A DNA stretch of 64,000 bases from Aplectana chamaeleonis (taxonomy: Eukaryota > Nematoda > Chromadorea > Rhabditida > Cosmocercidae), in NCBI GenBank assembly GCA_029168955.1, contig JAPDOI010000438.1, positions 502,501 through 566,500 on the forward strand, in the 5' to 3' direction. This document shows positions 43,019-54,582 of this stretch, in pieces (the stretch's first letter is position 1; the number at the start of each line of letters is the position of its first letter). The notes beneath the pieces are model-generated. The model did not search any database and was not told where the DNA came from. It saw only the letters and a list, made by a program, of their open reading frames with translations. The position numbers and the translations under genes are program-made.

Positions 43019-43737
43019 TTAAGCAAGTGCATGACTGCTCCCTCTCCCCATCATCTGTCTTTGCAGGTGACTTCAAGGCTCATACGTTCTATTCTGCGCT
43101 TGAGTCCGACGCCAGAGGGGAAGACGTCGAAGAATGGGCGAAGGATTGTGATCTGGTTATTCTCAACGATGACCAGCCCACTCGTCTCCCTGCTTACGGC
43201 CGACCTTCTAGCCCGGACATCTCCCTCATTTCGTCCAATCTTTCTAACGCTTGCACATGGTCCACTTTCATAACTCTTTCCAGTGACCACATTCCCGTCC
43301 TTCTCCATATTGAGCTCTCAAACTCTCTTTACCCTTATACTGGTATTTGTCAACGTTCTTATCTCAATTTAGGCCTTGCTGACTGGGTCCTGTTCAGAGA
43401 GGTTGCGCTCCGCCAGGCAGCTGAATATCCATGGAATGGCTATGTGTACCAGAAAGAGAGTCGCATATCTGACGCCACCAAGAAGGCTATGAAAGCGGCC
43501 ATACCTGACGGACGTATGAAAAGTTTCTACCCTAATGTCACCAGGGAGATTCTACAGAAGTTCAGAACAAGAGATGAAAAGAGAGCTGTGAATCATTTGG
43601 ATCCTGAGGTGGCCAGGCTGGATGAAGAGATAAAAAAGGATTTGGACGAGCACAAGAAAGACAGTTGGGAGAAGTTCACTGAAAAGTTGAATTTTAAAGC
43701 CGACGGAACAACGACGTGGAAAGAGTTGAGGAAGATA
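43019..43737 (+). pseudogene. A8 piece 2: endonuclease and linker
   Basis: About 240 open codons: SSVFAGDFKAHTFYS, EEWAKDCDLVILNDDQPTRL, SSDHIPVLLHIEL, SYLNLGLADW, then the basic linker REILQKFRTRDEKRAVNHL and KFTEKLNFKADGTTTWK. The catalytic Asp/Asn and Ser-Asp-His motifs are kept. Cut at both ends by insertions. Confidence 0.85.
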
Positions 43738-43898
43738 TGGTTAGATCCGCGGCCTGTGTCCTCAAGAAAAAACGTGTAAACTCAAACCCGCGGTGGCGGG
43801 GGGGGTTAAATCTCAATCTCTTAGAAATAAACCGCCTCGCCAGCCGCGGTTTGAATTTACACGCTTTTTCTTGAGGACACAGGCCACGGACCTAACTA
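43738..43898. mobile_element. M1b: palindromic MITE with TA target
   Basis: Same family as M1a. TA at 43736-43737 and 43899-43900. It sits exactly at the left target TA of element Z. Confidence 0.8.
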
Positions 43899-44336
43899 TA
43901 CTCAGGAAGTCGGAGCTCGCCACCCGCGCGCATTCGGGCTTCGCTCGCCACCCGCTCACCTCTCATTTCGAAGAGCTCCCCACCCGCTACCCCCTCGTCT
44001 TCGCTCGCCACCCGCTATGGGTATAGCGGGTCGCGAGCGCAAGGAGAGGTGGTATAGCGGGTCGCGAGCTGTTTGATAGCGAATCGCCCGCTGAATTGCT
44101 ATCGTCCTTTAAAGTGTTTCGCAACATTTCCCGAATTTTCGCCTACATCTCATCATTCTCATTATTCTTCTGTTGCTGTTTGTTGTTTGATTTGTTTTTG
44201 CAATACTGCGGAGCCCAAACTTGATATAGTCATTTTCAACTCGATGGGAAGCGACTGCAGTGGTCGTAGTCAATAGTTTCGTCATTCGCGTACATATATA
44301 GACTCTGTTCCATTCCAAGTGAACTCCTGTTTTCGG

Positions 44337-44745
44337 TTCTCACAGCGCGGAGCGGTGGCTTTTTCGTCGAAACCTCCTTATCACTAGTTATATTTCACCG
44401 AGGTCCACCGCTCCGCTGCTGGTGATATTCGAAATCAACAGGTCACTACGGATGGACCAGAGCTTAGCTACAGGACATAAAACGGGCAAATTCTCACCGT
44501 CGACTGGGTACCACGCGCGTGCGGTCGCGCAGCGCGTGGTACGCAGTCGACGGTGAGAATTTGGCCGTTTTATGGCCTGTATATACCTGTGTTGCTAGAC
44601 TGTGTATCAATTCGAGTGAACCCCTGTTTTCGATTATCACAGCTCGGAGCGGTGGCTTTTTTAGTCAGAAACTCCTTATAACTAATTATATTTCTCCCAG
44701 GCCACCGCTCCGCTGCTGGTGATGATCGAAATTGAAAGGTCACTA
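44337..44745. repeat. Two copies of a ~105-bp repeat flanking a palindromic MITE
   Basis: Copies at about 44337-44437 and 44626-44745 share CGGAGCGGTGGCTTTTT and CCACCGCTCCGCTGCTGGTGAT, which also pair with each other. A third fragment lies at about 60700-60745. Between the first two lies 44471-44579, with arms CAGGACATAAAACGGGCAAA and complement, TA at 44469-44470 and 44580-44581. Confidence 0.75.
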
Positions 44746-44847
44746 GGGATTAACCTGAGCTTATCTATCCTCTGTTTTCGAGTGAAATTTATTTCCGTTA
44801 CTTTCTTCTTCTTCTTCTTCTTCTTTGCAGCCACGTCGAGGGTACTG

Positions 44848-46062
44848 TCATAGGTTGAGGAACTGGGCGACCAATAACGGATTCGTCCATAGGTCCATTG
44901 TGGTCAGCGTGGTTGGTCTCTCCGGACAATCAAACAAATGTGCCGTATCGTGGCCGTGGCATCCACAGTCTGGGCAAACGTCCGATTTGGTACTGTCAAT
45001 CTTGCTAACATATGCCATAAGCATAGTAGAGTGACCACAGCGCAGCGATGCCAGGGTGCATCTGGCCCTCCTTCCGAATTGAGACTCGGATGTGCAGACC
45101 CGGGGCGGCACCACTCCCAGGATGGGATTTACCGCCGTCTTTTCCAGATGACACCGTACGAACTATGTGTGCTCCTCGCGCAACAGACGGAGTCGTTCTT
45201 GCTGTGAATCGTGCCATCTTTGCAGATTGACTTTGCTTGGAGCATCGGCGAATGGCTTTCTGATCTTTCTTTCTCTGACGGGGTTTAGCACTCTCCAAGA
45301 GGGGTGATTTGGTTGTTTGACAATGTTGATGAAAAATTGTTGGGCCTGGAGCTGACAGTGTTCTTTTACTGGTAATAATTGTGTCTCCGCATGCAAGTGC
45401 TCGACTGGGGAACTTCTTGCACATCCGGTGGCGATTCGAAGAGCCGCATTCTGTATGCGTTTCATCTTAGTCCAAGAGGATTCCGAAACTAGATGCTGCC
45501 AAACTGGTGCGCCGTATTCTAGTGCAGGCTGGAGAATCGCTTTATACGTCGTAATAATGGTTTCTTTGCTACTGCCCCATGATGTACCGCCCAGGGCTCT
45601 GAGCACATTAAGCTTCGCTTTGACGACGGCCTGCTTCTGCTCGGTGTTCTTATGAAACTTGAGCGATGGATCGAGCACCAGACCGAGCAGTTTGGGAAAG
45701 CGAGCAGCAGGTAATCGATCTCCGTCCCACTCGACATGCGGGTGAGCGCTGTGCTCCGAAGGATCCGTTGTGAGTACGGATACCGACGATTTCGATGCAG
45801 AGATCTTTAGCATTTTGCCGTCGAAAAAGCTTTTCAGTGTGACCAGGTACTCATTGATCTTCGAGGCGGCCACATGTATATCCCGATCCCGACACATTAT
45901 TGTCATATCATCGGCATAGGCGACCACCTTGATATCCTGGGGAGCGGGCATGTCTTCGAGGTACAGACTGAAGAGGGCAGGCGATAAAACGCCGCCCTGC
46001 GGAACTCCAGCTGCAATAGGAATACTATTGGAGACATGGTTCTGGAACATAACTCTGGCTCG
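44848..46062 (-). pseudogene. AH reverse transcriptase, C-terminal part
   Basis: From GRRARVMFQNHVSNSIPI through GVPQGGVLSPALF, YADD (45907-45918) and ILQPALEYGAPVWQ to LRLLREEHT in one frame. After a frameshift near 45163 it runs to the knuckle CPDCGCHGHDTAHLFDC and the stop at 44848. Catalytic residues are present. Inactivated by the A11 insertion and the frameshift. Confidence 0.85.
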
Positions 46063-46162
46063 TCTGCCCTTGATCTTCTTCTTTGCAGCCACAGAGAGGG
46101 GTTCTGTCATAGGTTCAGAAACTCGGCCACTAGCACTGGGTTCGTCCACAGATCCATTGTCG

Positions 46163-49100
46163 TCAATGTAGTCGGTCTTTTCGGGCAATTGAACAGGTGC
46201 GCAGTAGTATGCCCTTGACTACCGCAATCAGGACACTCATCAGGTTTGCTGTTGTCAATCCTATGCAAGTATGACATAAGCATGGGGGAGTGTCCACAGC
46301 GTAACGATGCAAGGGTGCACCTGGCGCGCCTGCCAGAGTTCCATCTCTGTCTCGGAGACCTTTGGAGTGCGACTCCCAGGATGGGGTTTTATGGCAACTC
46401 TGCTCAAGTGTTCGTTCACGAATCGGGTATGCTCCGCGCACCAAGAGACAGAGGCGTTCTTGTTGTGCTTCAGTCCATCTCTGCACATCTACTTTCGACG
46501 GAGCATCAGCGAAAGGCTTTCTGATACATCTCTCTCTCACCGGGTTTAGTACTCTTCGCGATGGATGATTCGGCTGCTTCACGATGTTAATGTACATTTG
46601 TTGCGCCTGGAGTTGGCAGTGGTCTCTAACTGGCAATATGCGAGCTTCGGCATGTGAGTGCTCTATTGGAGAGCTTTTGGAACAGCCTGTTGCAATTCGC
46701 CAGAGCACAATTTTGGACGCGCTGCAGGTTGGACCAAGAGGTGTCCTCCACGATGTGCTGCCATACTGGCGCAGCATACTCCAAGGCGGGTTGCCCAATA
46801 GCCTTATACGTAGTCGGGATCGTTTCTTTATTGCATCCCCAGGACGTTCCACCGAGAGCACGCAGGAAGTTGAGTCTTGTTTTCACTGTGGCTTGCTTCT
46901 GCTCAGTGTTCTTATGAAACTTCAACGAAGGATCAACACGAGTCCAAGCAGCTTGGGGAATCGGGTGGCCTGCAATTGAGTTTCGTTCCATTCAACCATA
47001 GGATGGGCACTGTGCTCTGCATTATCAGTGGAAAGACGGTGACGGACGATTTGGAGGCAGAGACTGTGAAGCAATTTGCGATCGAAGAAACATTTCAACT
47101 CGATCAAGTAGTCATTGATCTTACTGGTGGCTACCTTAATGTCGCGATCTCGGCACAGAATAAGTAATGTCATCCGCGTATGCAACGACCTTGATGTCTT
47201 GAGGGGAACGGGCAGATCTTCTAGATATAAACTGAAAAGTGCAGGCGATAAAACTCCTCCTTGAGGGACACCAGCGGCGATGGGGATGCTATTGGAAACA
47301 TGTCCCTGGAATAGCACATTTGCCCGACGTCCTTTAGTGAAGGCAGTTATCCACCGCTTCTGCCATGGCTTGATGGTAGACTTCAACAGACTCTCTGATA
47401 GTAGGCCTAGATTGACAGTGTCAAATGCCTTTGTTAAGTCGAGGGCTACACCAACAGTACGTTGGGGTTTGATGGCATTGAAGCCGTCCAGCACATAGCT
47501 CACAATTTCCAACAAGGCCGTAGTGGTGGAATGTAATTTACGGAAACCATGTTGGTGCTGCTGTTGGCTGTTACGCTCGGCAAGCTCCTCCACAACCAGT
47601 TTTTCGGCAATTTTGGCGATGGGTGAGAGCAGACTGATCGGCCGGTACCCTTTAGCCGTGGATGGTGACTTTCCCGGCTTCGGCAGTGGGATAACACGAG
47701 CCACTTTCCAATTTTGGGGTAAAATGCATGTACGAAACGATGTATTTATGACGTCAGCAATAAAGGGCAGTAGTTCGCTGGGCAGTCTCTTCAGGACTGC
47801 AGGGCTCAAACCGTCTGGCCCCTAATGCCTTCGAGTTGCTCATCTCCTTTATCGCCTTCTCGACCTGTGCAGGCGTGACTGCATCATCTACATCCATGAG
47901 AGGCAACTTACAGAGTTCCCCGTACAGTTATTCTGTTCTGTTTCTCTCTTTTTGGTTCTAGTGATGAAAAATGCTTCCCAAGAGGCATTTGCTGCCTCCT
48001 TCCCTGATTTGAAGACTCCATCTTCAAACTCAATCGTGGAATTGTCGGCGGAGGTGAACTTTCCGGAGATCCTTTCAAGGCCTTCCACGTTGCTGCTGCA
48101 TCATTTCTGAAGTTCATCTTCTCCAGTGAACTTTTTCCCAAGTTTCCCTTCTTGTGCCTGTCAAGGTCGTTCCTGATCTCATCATCCAGCACCCGGCGAT
48201 GTCTGGGTCAAGATGATTTGCGGCTCTCTTTGCGTCCCTTGTCCTTATCTTCTGCAGTGTTTCCCTGGTGACAGTGGGAAAGAAGGTCTTAACGCGGCCT
48301 TCAGGGATCGCAGCTTTCATAGCCTTCAAGATGGCATCAGATAGGTGGCGCTCCTTCTGGTGTACATCGCCATTCCACGGATAATCAGCCGCTTGGCGGA
48401 GCGCAACCTCCTAAACAGGCTCCAGTCTGCAAGGCCTAAATTAAGATAAGAACGATGACGAACACCTGTATAGGGAGCAAAGAGAGTTAGAGAGATCAAT
48501 ATCGACAAAGACAGGGATGTGATCGCTGGAAAGAGTTGTGGATGTCGACCAGAGCAGGCATTAGAGATTGGAAGAGACGAGGGAGATGTCTGGGCTAGAT
48601 GATCGGCCGTTGGCAGGGAGACGAGTGGGCTGGCCATCGTTTAAGATAACCAGATCGCACTCCTCCGCCCATTCTTCGACGTCACTTCCTCTAGCATCAG
48701 AATCAAGCGACGAGCAGAACGTGTGAGCATTGAAGTCACCCGCAAAGACAATTGAGGAGATAGAGAGCAGTCATTTAGCTGCTTGAGAAGGTAGATAGGA
48801 TTGTATGTTGAGGACAAGAGGAAGAAGGAGGGATATACATATTAAAGAGAAAGTGGTATTTTAAGAGGTAGATGGATGGGGATGTATTTCGAGTGCCATC
48901 CACTGGAGTGTTTGGAATAATGTGAGAGGGAAGAGAGGACAGAACAAAAGTAGAGACTCCGCCTCCTTGAGATGACCTGGGAGTATGATATGCAGTATAG
49001 CCCGGGATGTTTGGATGTCTAGAGGTAGCAGAGGAGAGAGTTTGGTCTCCTGGACCATGATAACATCCGGGTGATGAGTACGGGCAAGAGAGATAATTCA

Positions 49101-49471
49101 GAAAGCTTGGTCCGAAGGCCGTTTAGATTGATGTGTACAATAGACGGGGGGCGGTTGGTAGATGAGGAATTTGAGTTACTGGAGGCCCGGAGCACACAAT
49201 ACAACGAAAGGAAGAATCGTGGTGCCTCACAGAACTGAGACCCGAACAAGAGAGTGCACCCACCTTTCGCATCAAAACATTGGACGCTGGTTCCATACCA
49301 ATTGACATCTCTGCCGCATGTGGCACATGGGTACTTCTTCTTCTTCGCGGGTCCTGGATTCCTTTCGACGCTGGGGCCATTTGTAGAAGAATCCTCGGGA
49401 GGCTGCAGCCAGCCAGCACCTCTCCCCATGACAAAACCCCTCTCCGCGGAGGGATTGACGTCGGTTTGCAC
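46163..49471 (-). pseudogene. A11 coding remnant
   Basis: The frame is broken at once: the 2A core VERNPGP is kept but shifted from the LLRILLQ helix. PHD finger, endonuclease (SLLPVLITRM is a shifted frame of the QETK region) and linker are in several frames. RT from 47809 is mostly open (PSELLPFIADVINTSF, PLPKPGKSPSTAKGYRPI, AVALDLTKAFDTVN-like, GVPQGGVLSPALF). A frameshift falls at the YADD site (about 47165-47185). The knuckle is degraded near 46200. Confidence 0.8.
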
Positions 49472-49529
49472 GGAGGTGATCTTCTTTCCTCCACACTGTC
49501 ACGGCACGAACGTACGACATCTCGGCAGC
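49455..49529 (-). ncRNA. Candidate HDV-like ribozyme, 5' end of A11
   Basis: One P1 mismatch (C5 with A). P2, P4 (GGAGG with CCTCC) and GCAAAC are intact. Confidence 0.48.
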
Positions 49530-49541
49530 TCTGCCCTTGAT

Positions 49542-51698
49542 GAATGCCGATATCCAGCGTTTCTGCCACGGCGGTATTGATGATTCGAGTAAGTTGCTTG
49601 ACAGAACTCCATGGTTTACTGTGTCGAATGCCTTGGTGAGATCTAAGGCAACAGCCGCAGTTCTCTGTAGCTTCTGGGCATTGAACCCATCGATGGCAAA
49701 GCTTGTAATTTCCAGCAGAGCTGTCGTGGTGGAATGCAGCTTTCTGAATCCATGCTGAATCACTTGCTTCTCATTGTGCTCCGTCAAGTCCTTTACGATC
49801 AGTTTTTCGGCTACCTTCGCGAACGTGTACAGCAAGCTAATAGGTCTGTATCCCTTGACTGAAGCCTGAGGTTTCCCCGGCTTGGGCAGCGGCACAACGT
49901 TAGCTGTCTTCCAGTTCTGTGGGATGGTGCACGATCTGAACGAGGTATTGATCAAATCAGTGAGAAGCGGAAGGATTTCATTCGGTATCTTCTTCAAGAC
50001 AGCAGGACATATCCCGTCTGGACCGACCGCTTTTGAATTCCGCATATCCTTTATAACTTTCTCAACTTGCGTCGTAGTGAACGCTTCGGCCGTGCTCATA
50101 AGCGGGAGGCGACACAGCTCTCGTACAGTCACTCTATTCTGCGGACCACGCTTTGCACTGGTGATGAAAAAACTTCTCCCGAGCGCATAAGCGGGTTCTT
50201 TCCTGATTTGAATACACCGTTTTCTAATTCGATTGTGGAGACGGTAGCAGGCAAGCTCTTACCCGAGAGCTTCCGTAGTACCTTCCAAGTAGCTGCACTG
50301 TCCGTCTTGAAGTCCAACTGCCCAGCGAACTTTTCCCACTCTTCTTTCTTGTGCCTGTCTAGATCCTTTTTGATCTCATCGTCAAGTTCAGCAACGACGG
50401 GGTCCAGATGGTTGACCGCTCTCCTGGCATCTCTTGTCCTGATCTTATCGAGGATCTCTCTTGTGACATTTGGATAGAACGTCTTAACGCGGCCGACAGG
50501 AATAGCTGCTTTCATGGCTCTGCGGATCGCGTCAGATAAATGGCACTCTTTCTGGTGCACGTCGCCATTCCACGGGTAATTTGCCGACAGGCGAAGCGCA
50601 ACTTCACTGAACAGGCTCCAGTCTGCTCGGCCTAAATTAAGATAAGAACGTTGACGAACACCAGAATAGGGAGCGAGAGAGTTGGAGAGATCGATATGGA
50701 TAAGAGACGGGGACATGGTCACTTGGCAAAGTGGTTGTGGTGGACCATGAGCAAGAGTTGGAGAGGTTGGACGAGACTAGAGAAATGTCTGGGCTGGAAG
50801 ATCGGCCGTTGGTAGGGAGACGGGTGGGCTGATCATCGTTTAAGATGACCAAGTCACACTCCTCTGCCCATTCTTCGACGTCATTTCCTCTAGCGTCAGG
50901 AATCGAGAGACGAGCAAAGGTGTGAGCATTAAAATCGCCCGCGAAGACAACTGAGGATGAGAGGGAGCAGAATCGTTCAGCTGCTTGAGAAGTGGAATAG
51001 GATTGTAAAAAGAGGGGCATGAGGTAGTAGGTGGAATATATATGTTGAAGAGAGAAAGAGGTGTTTTAAGAGGAGATGGATTGGAAGGTACTCGAGAGTA
51101 CCATCCGTGGGGTGTTGGGTATGAGGTGGGAGGGAAGAGAAGATAAAACAAAGGTTGAAACTCCTCCGCCAAGAGCTGACCTTGGAGCATGGAAGGCAGT
51201 ATAGCCCGGGATGTTAGGATGAGGACCGGTAGGGGATGGAGAGAGCTTGGTTTCTTGAACCATGATCACGTCTGGATGGTAAGTACGTGCGAAGAGAGAG
51301 AGCTCAGAAAGTTTGGCACGAAGGCCGTTGAGATTGATATGTACAATGGAAAGGGGGCGATACGAGGAAGAGGAATCAGAGTTGGTAGGTGAAGAGCATA
51401 TAACACAGCGAAAAGAAGAGTTATGATGTTTCACAGAACTGAGACCCGAACAAGAGAAGTGCACCCACCTTTGGCATCCAAAGCATTGGACGCTGGTCCC
51501 ATTCCAATTGACATTTCTGTCGCATGTGGCACAAAGGTACTTCTTCTTCTGAGCGGGTCCAGGATTCCTTTCCACGCCGGCCCTCAGCAGTAGAATACGA
51601 AGGAGAGACGCGGCCGGCCAGCACCTCTCCCATGACAAAAACCCTCTTCGTGGAGGGGGTGACGTCGGTTTGCATAGAAGTGATCTTCTTTCCTCCAC
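49542..51698 (-). pseudogene. AH 5' part: 2A-like, PHD finger, endonuclease, first RT motifs
   Basis: LLRILLLRAGVERNPGP, finger CATCDRNVNW...CFGCQRWVHFSC, endonuclease VQETKLSPS, VFAGDFNAHTF, then a frame change. Linker REILDKIRTRDARRAVNHL and RT start NSKAVGPDGICPAVL, PLPKPGKPQASVKGYRPI, HGFRKLHSTTTALLE, AVALDLTKAFDTVN follow in long open frames (50722-50129 and 50132 down to 49542). The last part runs into A11. Confidence 0.85.
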
Positions 51699-51733
51699 AC
51701 TGCCACGGCGTGAACGTACGACATCTCGGCAGC
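51659..51733 (-). ncRNA. Candidate HDV-like ribozyme, 5' end of AH
   Basis: P1 and P2 perfect including wobbles. The P4 3' strand is CTTCT yet still pairs with GGAGG through two G-U pairs. One change in the L3/P3 region (GTTCACGCC). Confidence 0.5.
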
Positions 51734-51745
51734 TCCGTTACTTTC

Positions 51746-52934
51746 CGCTCTCTCTACCATCTCTCCGCACAAGCGCGCGAGGGAACAGAGTAAATTCGGC
51801 TCGGAACCAGAGGATAAGAGTACAAATAAGCATAATCTAAGTTGTGTTTAGACGAGTCGGTCTTCTGACGGACAACTCGTCCATCGAGCTCACTTCATAG
51901 CCCATCTAGGCAACCTAATTTGGAATTCGCTTTTTTTTGGACAGTGCAGTCTTCGTTAGACGCATAAAAGTTTCGCGGTCCCAGAAGTTTCAACCCCCCT
52001 GCGAGACCCACGAGCAGCCCACGCACTGGACGAGTTACACTCCGCAGCCGCCGTGAAGGTTACCGGTGGCTCATTCATAGCCGGTAAACCTACCTACCCA
52101 CCTCATAGTGTGCCACTGACACCCGGATAAGAGCGGCTTGTGGATAAAATCTCACCGCTCTTCGATTTCGATGGGCTCGTTGCGACGAAAGGAAGGTGAC
52201 GAAAGGTTCAAAGCGAGGTGTTTTCGAAGGAAGCTAACTGATTATTCAAACAGTTTAATAACTGAACTCTCCAGATTTCGAAAAGTTTAATTATTGAACT
52301 CCCCAAATGATTAGAATATTCGAAATAAGGAATTAGTGAATATTCCGAATGAACTCCTTATACAAGAAAAAAGCTCCTTGGCCATGTTTTCGTTCCGTTT
52401 CCCTCCTCTGCAGCTCGCCACAAAGATGTTTTCAGAAAAAAAAATCCGTTTCATCACTGGCTGGATAATTTGAATATTTGATCGATTTGGGCACCCTGGT
52501 TTCCGTTGAGGTTTAGAAAATTGTGATCTCGTTAATTAGAAATATGGCTCTACTTGTTATAATTTGATCAGAAGAAACACCTGAAGTTCTAAGATTTTCT
52601 TATTGGTTCGAAACTGAGTGTAATAAATCATTCTTGACAATCCTGGACTCTGAGATTTTTAAAAATATGTAGTGTTACTGTGAAAGAATAACAGGTGCCA
52701 TAGCTGCAGAGGAGGGGGGGGAGGCTCTAAGATATCGCACTTGGCCACGCACATTTTTCCATGCCCCAAATTTTTTTCCTGATTTTAAACCCTGGCTTAG
52801 TGTTTGAATTGCGCGGCAGGAAAAATGGGTGTGGCTAAGTGCTAACCCATAGCCCCCTGCAGACGAAAACAACGGATAAGCAAAGCGAAAGTTCAAGCAT
52901 GGCATGAATTTCAAGCGGAAGCCACATTCAATAG
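51746..52934. other. Element Z interior: no gene seen
   Basis: AT-rich with no recognisable protein. A G-run near 52713. Confidence 0.45.
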
Positions 52935-53145
52935 CTCGCCACCCGCTATCTTTCCGTCCTCGGCCAGCGCTAGGCGAGCGCGGCGACGTGGTGTTGAGAG
53001 CGCGCCGCCGTAATATGGTGAGCGGGTGGCGAGCGCCAGCATGCCAGTGCTCGCCACCCGCTACCATTCCGCTCGCGGGCCGCGCGAGGTGCTGCGCGCC
53101 GCCCGACTTTTGGTTAGCGGGTGGCGAGCTCCAACTTCCTGAGTA

Positions 53146-53937
53146 TCTGGCAAGTCCGCCCCCTCCTTGAACTCCACCATAGAGTTCGACAACAGCGTCT
53201 TCAAATCAGGAAAGGCTGCCGCATATGCTCTTGGCAAAAATCTTTTCATCACTTGTACCAAGCGAGGCGTACAAAACAGAGTCACGGTAAGAGAACTAAG
53301 CCGTCTGCCGCTGATGAACGCTACTGAGGCCTTTACTCCTGCTCAAGTGGAGAAGGCTATCAAGGAAATGCGGTACTCGAAGGCTCTCGGACCTGATGGT
53401 ATCTCAGCAGCCATCCTGAAGACGCTTCCCACAGAACTTCTACCGATGATCGCAGATATCATAAACACTTCTTTCCGAACCTGCACTCTACCCCAAGCAT
53501 GGAAGACCGCCAATGTGATACCCCTGCCTAAGCCAGGCTAATCGCAAAACACGGCAAAGGGCTATCGCCCTATTAGCCTGTTATCACCGATCGCGAGAGT
53601 AGCCGAAAAGCTAATCGTAAGGGACCTGGCAGAGCAGAATGAGGCACATCAACATCAGCATGGGTTTAGAAAGCTTCACTCCACCACCACTGCCCTTTTG
53701 GAGATTGTCAGCTATGCGGTCGATGGGTTCTATATCAGAAAGCCTCTTAGAACAGTGGCCGTTGCCCTCGATCTAACCAAAGCATTTGATTATATTAAAC
53801 TAGGACTTTTGTCCGAGAAACTATTGAAGTCCTCGCTACAACCGTGGCAGAAGCGTTGGATCGCAGCGTTTACGAAAGGACGTCGGGCCAAAGTGCTATT
53901 CCAGAATCACGTCTCCGATAGTATACAATACCGGCCA
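53146..53937 (+). pseudogene. A8 piece 3: first half of RT
   Basis: STIEFDNSVFKSGKAAAYAL, SKALGPDGISAAIL and PLPKPG to a stop (GGC TAA). Then HQHGFRKLHSTTTALLE, AVALDLTKAFDYIKLG and GRRAKVLFQNHVSDS, ending at about 53937. No YADD. Confidence 0.82.
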
Positions 53938-54507
53938 TAACTTCTGTCCCAAAGCGCGTCGGCGACGCGAAATCGCGTCGAAAACGCCGTTTTCGTTCGG
54001 AGTGGACTTTTTGAGAACCTGAAAAAACCATTCGATTCCTCTCGATGAGGAGATTCCGATTATATATTCAGACTTGAGAGAAACTCGAGTCTCAACCTAG
54101 TTATGGCCTATTTTCCCTGAAAGGAGCCAAAATCTTAATGAGTGGTTACTTTCTGAATCCGAAAACACTAATCGCTTTCTCTCGTCGTCCTGATTTCAAA
54201 AATCTTTTCCAGTTCAGAAAAATGTTACTTCTCGACATAGTTATGGCATATTTCGCCCACCCAAAGAGTAGGAATGCTCTATCAACGGCGAAACTTGAAC
54301 GTGAGCATCACCAGTATAGTTGTGTCGTAATTCTGACTTCAAAGCTTCCTCTGTACCTGGAAAAGTGCGAGATTTGACTCTTAATCTTTCTTAGTTTTAT
54401 ATGAACTCGGTTTTGGCGATGGTCTCCCTTCAATTTCTCGGTTCTCCGCGCTCTCCACGCTATTGCTCTCCTCTCTCTGACGCACAAAACCGAATAGAAT
54501 TCGAGGA
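53938..54507. other. No gene seen
   Basis: Begins ATAACTTCTGTCCCAAAGCG. Two similar segments contain GACTTGAGAGAAACTCGAGT-like and CTCGACATAGTTATGGC-like words near 54070-54110 and 54230-54250. Not recognised. Confidence 0.4.
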
Positions 54508-54582
54508 GCTGCCGAGATGTCGTACGTTCGTGCCGTGGCAGTGTGGAGGAAAGAAGATCGCCTCCGTGCAAAACGACGTCAA
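54508..54582 (+). ncRNA. Candidate HDV-like ribozyme, 5' end of A9
   Basis: Same pairing as A7. J4/2 reads GCAAAA. P4 GGAGG with CCTCC intact. Confidence 0.52.

Larger units (their letters stand above)
46075..49529 (-). mobile_element. A11: full-length family A copy inserted in AH, 12-bp target duplication
   Basis: 3455 bp. 5' end (G1) at 49529, tail at 46075. The duplication TCTGCCCTTGAT is at 46063-46074 and 49530-49541. The two flanking AH pieces rejoin exactly. Confidence 0.93.
44806..51733 (-). mobile_element. AH: full-length family A copy containing full-length A11
   Basis: The 5' end (G1) is at 51733 and the GAA tail begins at 44806. The 12-bp duplication TCCGTTACTTTC is at 44794-44805 and 51734-51745. 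The element is split at the RT motif FIKGR/GRRARVMFQ by A11 (46075-49529). Without A11 it is about 3.46 kb. Confidence 0.92.
43901..53143. mobile_element. Element Z: 9.2-kb DNA element with TA target, hosting AH and A11
   Basis: Ends CTCAGGAAGTYGGAGCTCGC and complement, about 27 bp with one mismatch, flanked by TA (43899-43900 and 53144-53145) within A8. Both subterminal regions carry repeated GCTCGCCACCCGCTA motifs in both orientations (43915-44090 and 52935-53130). After removing AH with A11, about 2.3 kb remain. No transposase recognised. Confidence 0.78.
41296..53937 (+). mobile_element. A8: family A copy split by P1, P2, M1b and element Z
   Basis: Family A pieces at 41296-42036, 43019-43737 and 53146-53937 are collinear. 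They run from the 5' end through the PHD finger and endonuclease start, then the rest of the endonuclease and linker, then the first half of RT. Gaps are filled by two TTAA MITEs and by M1b plus element Z. Sequence ends at 53937 within the RT (after NHVSDSI), so tail and 3' half are lost. Confidence 0.85.
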
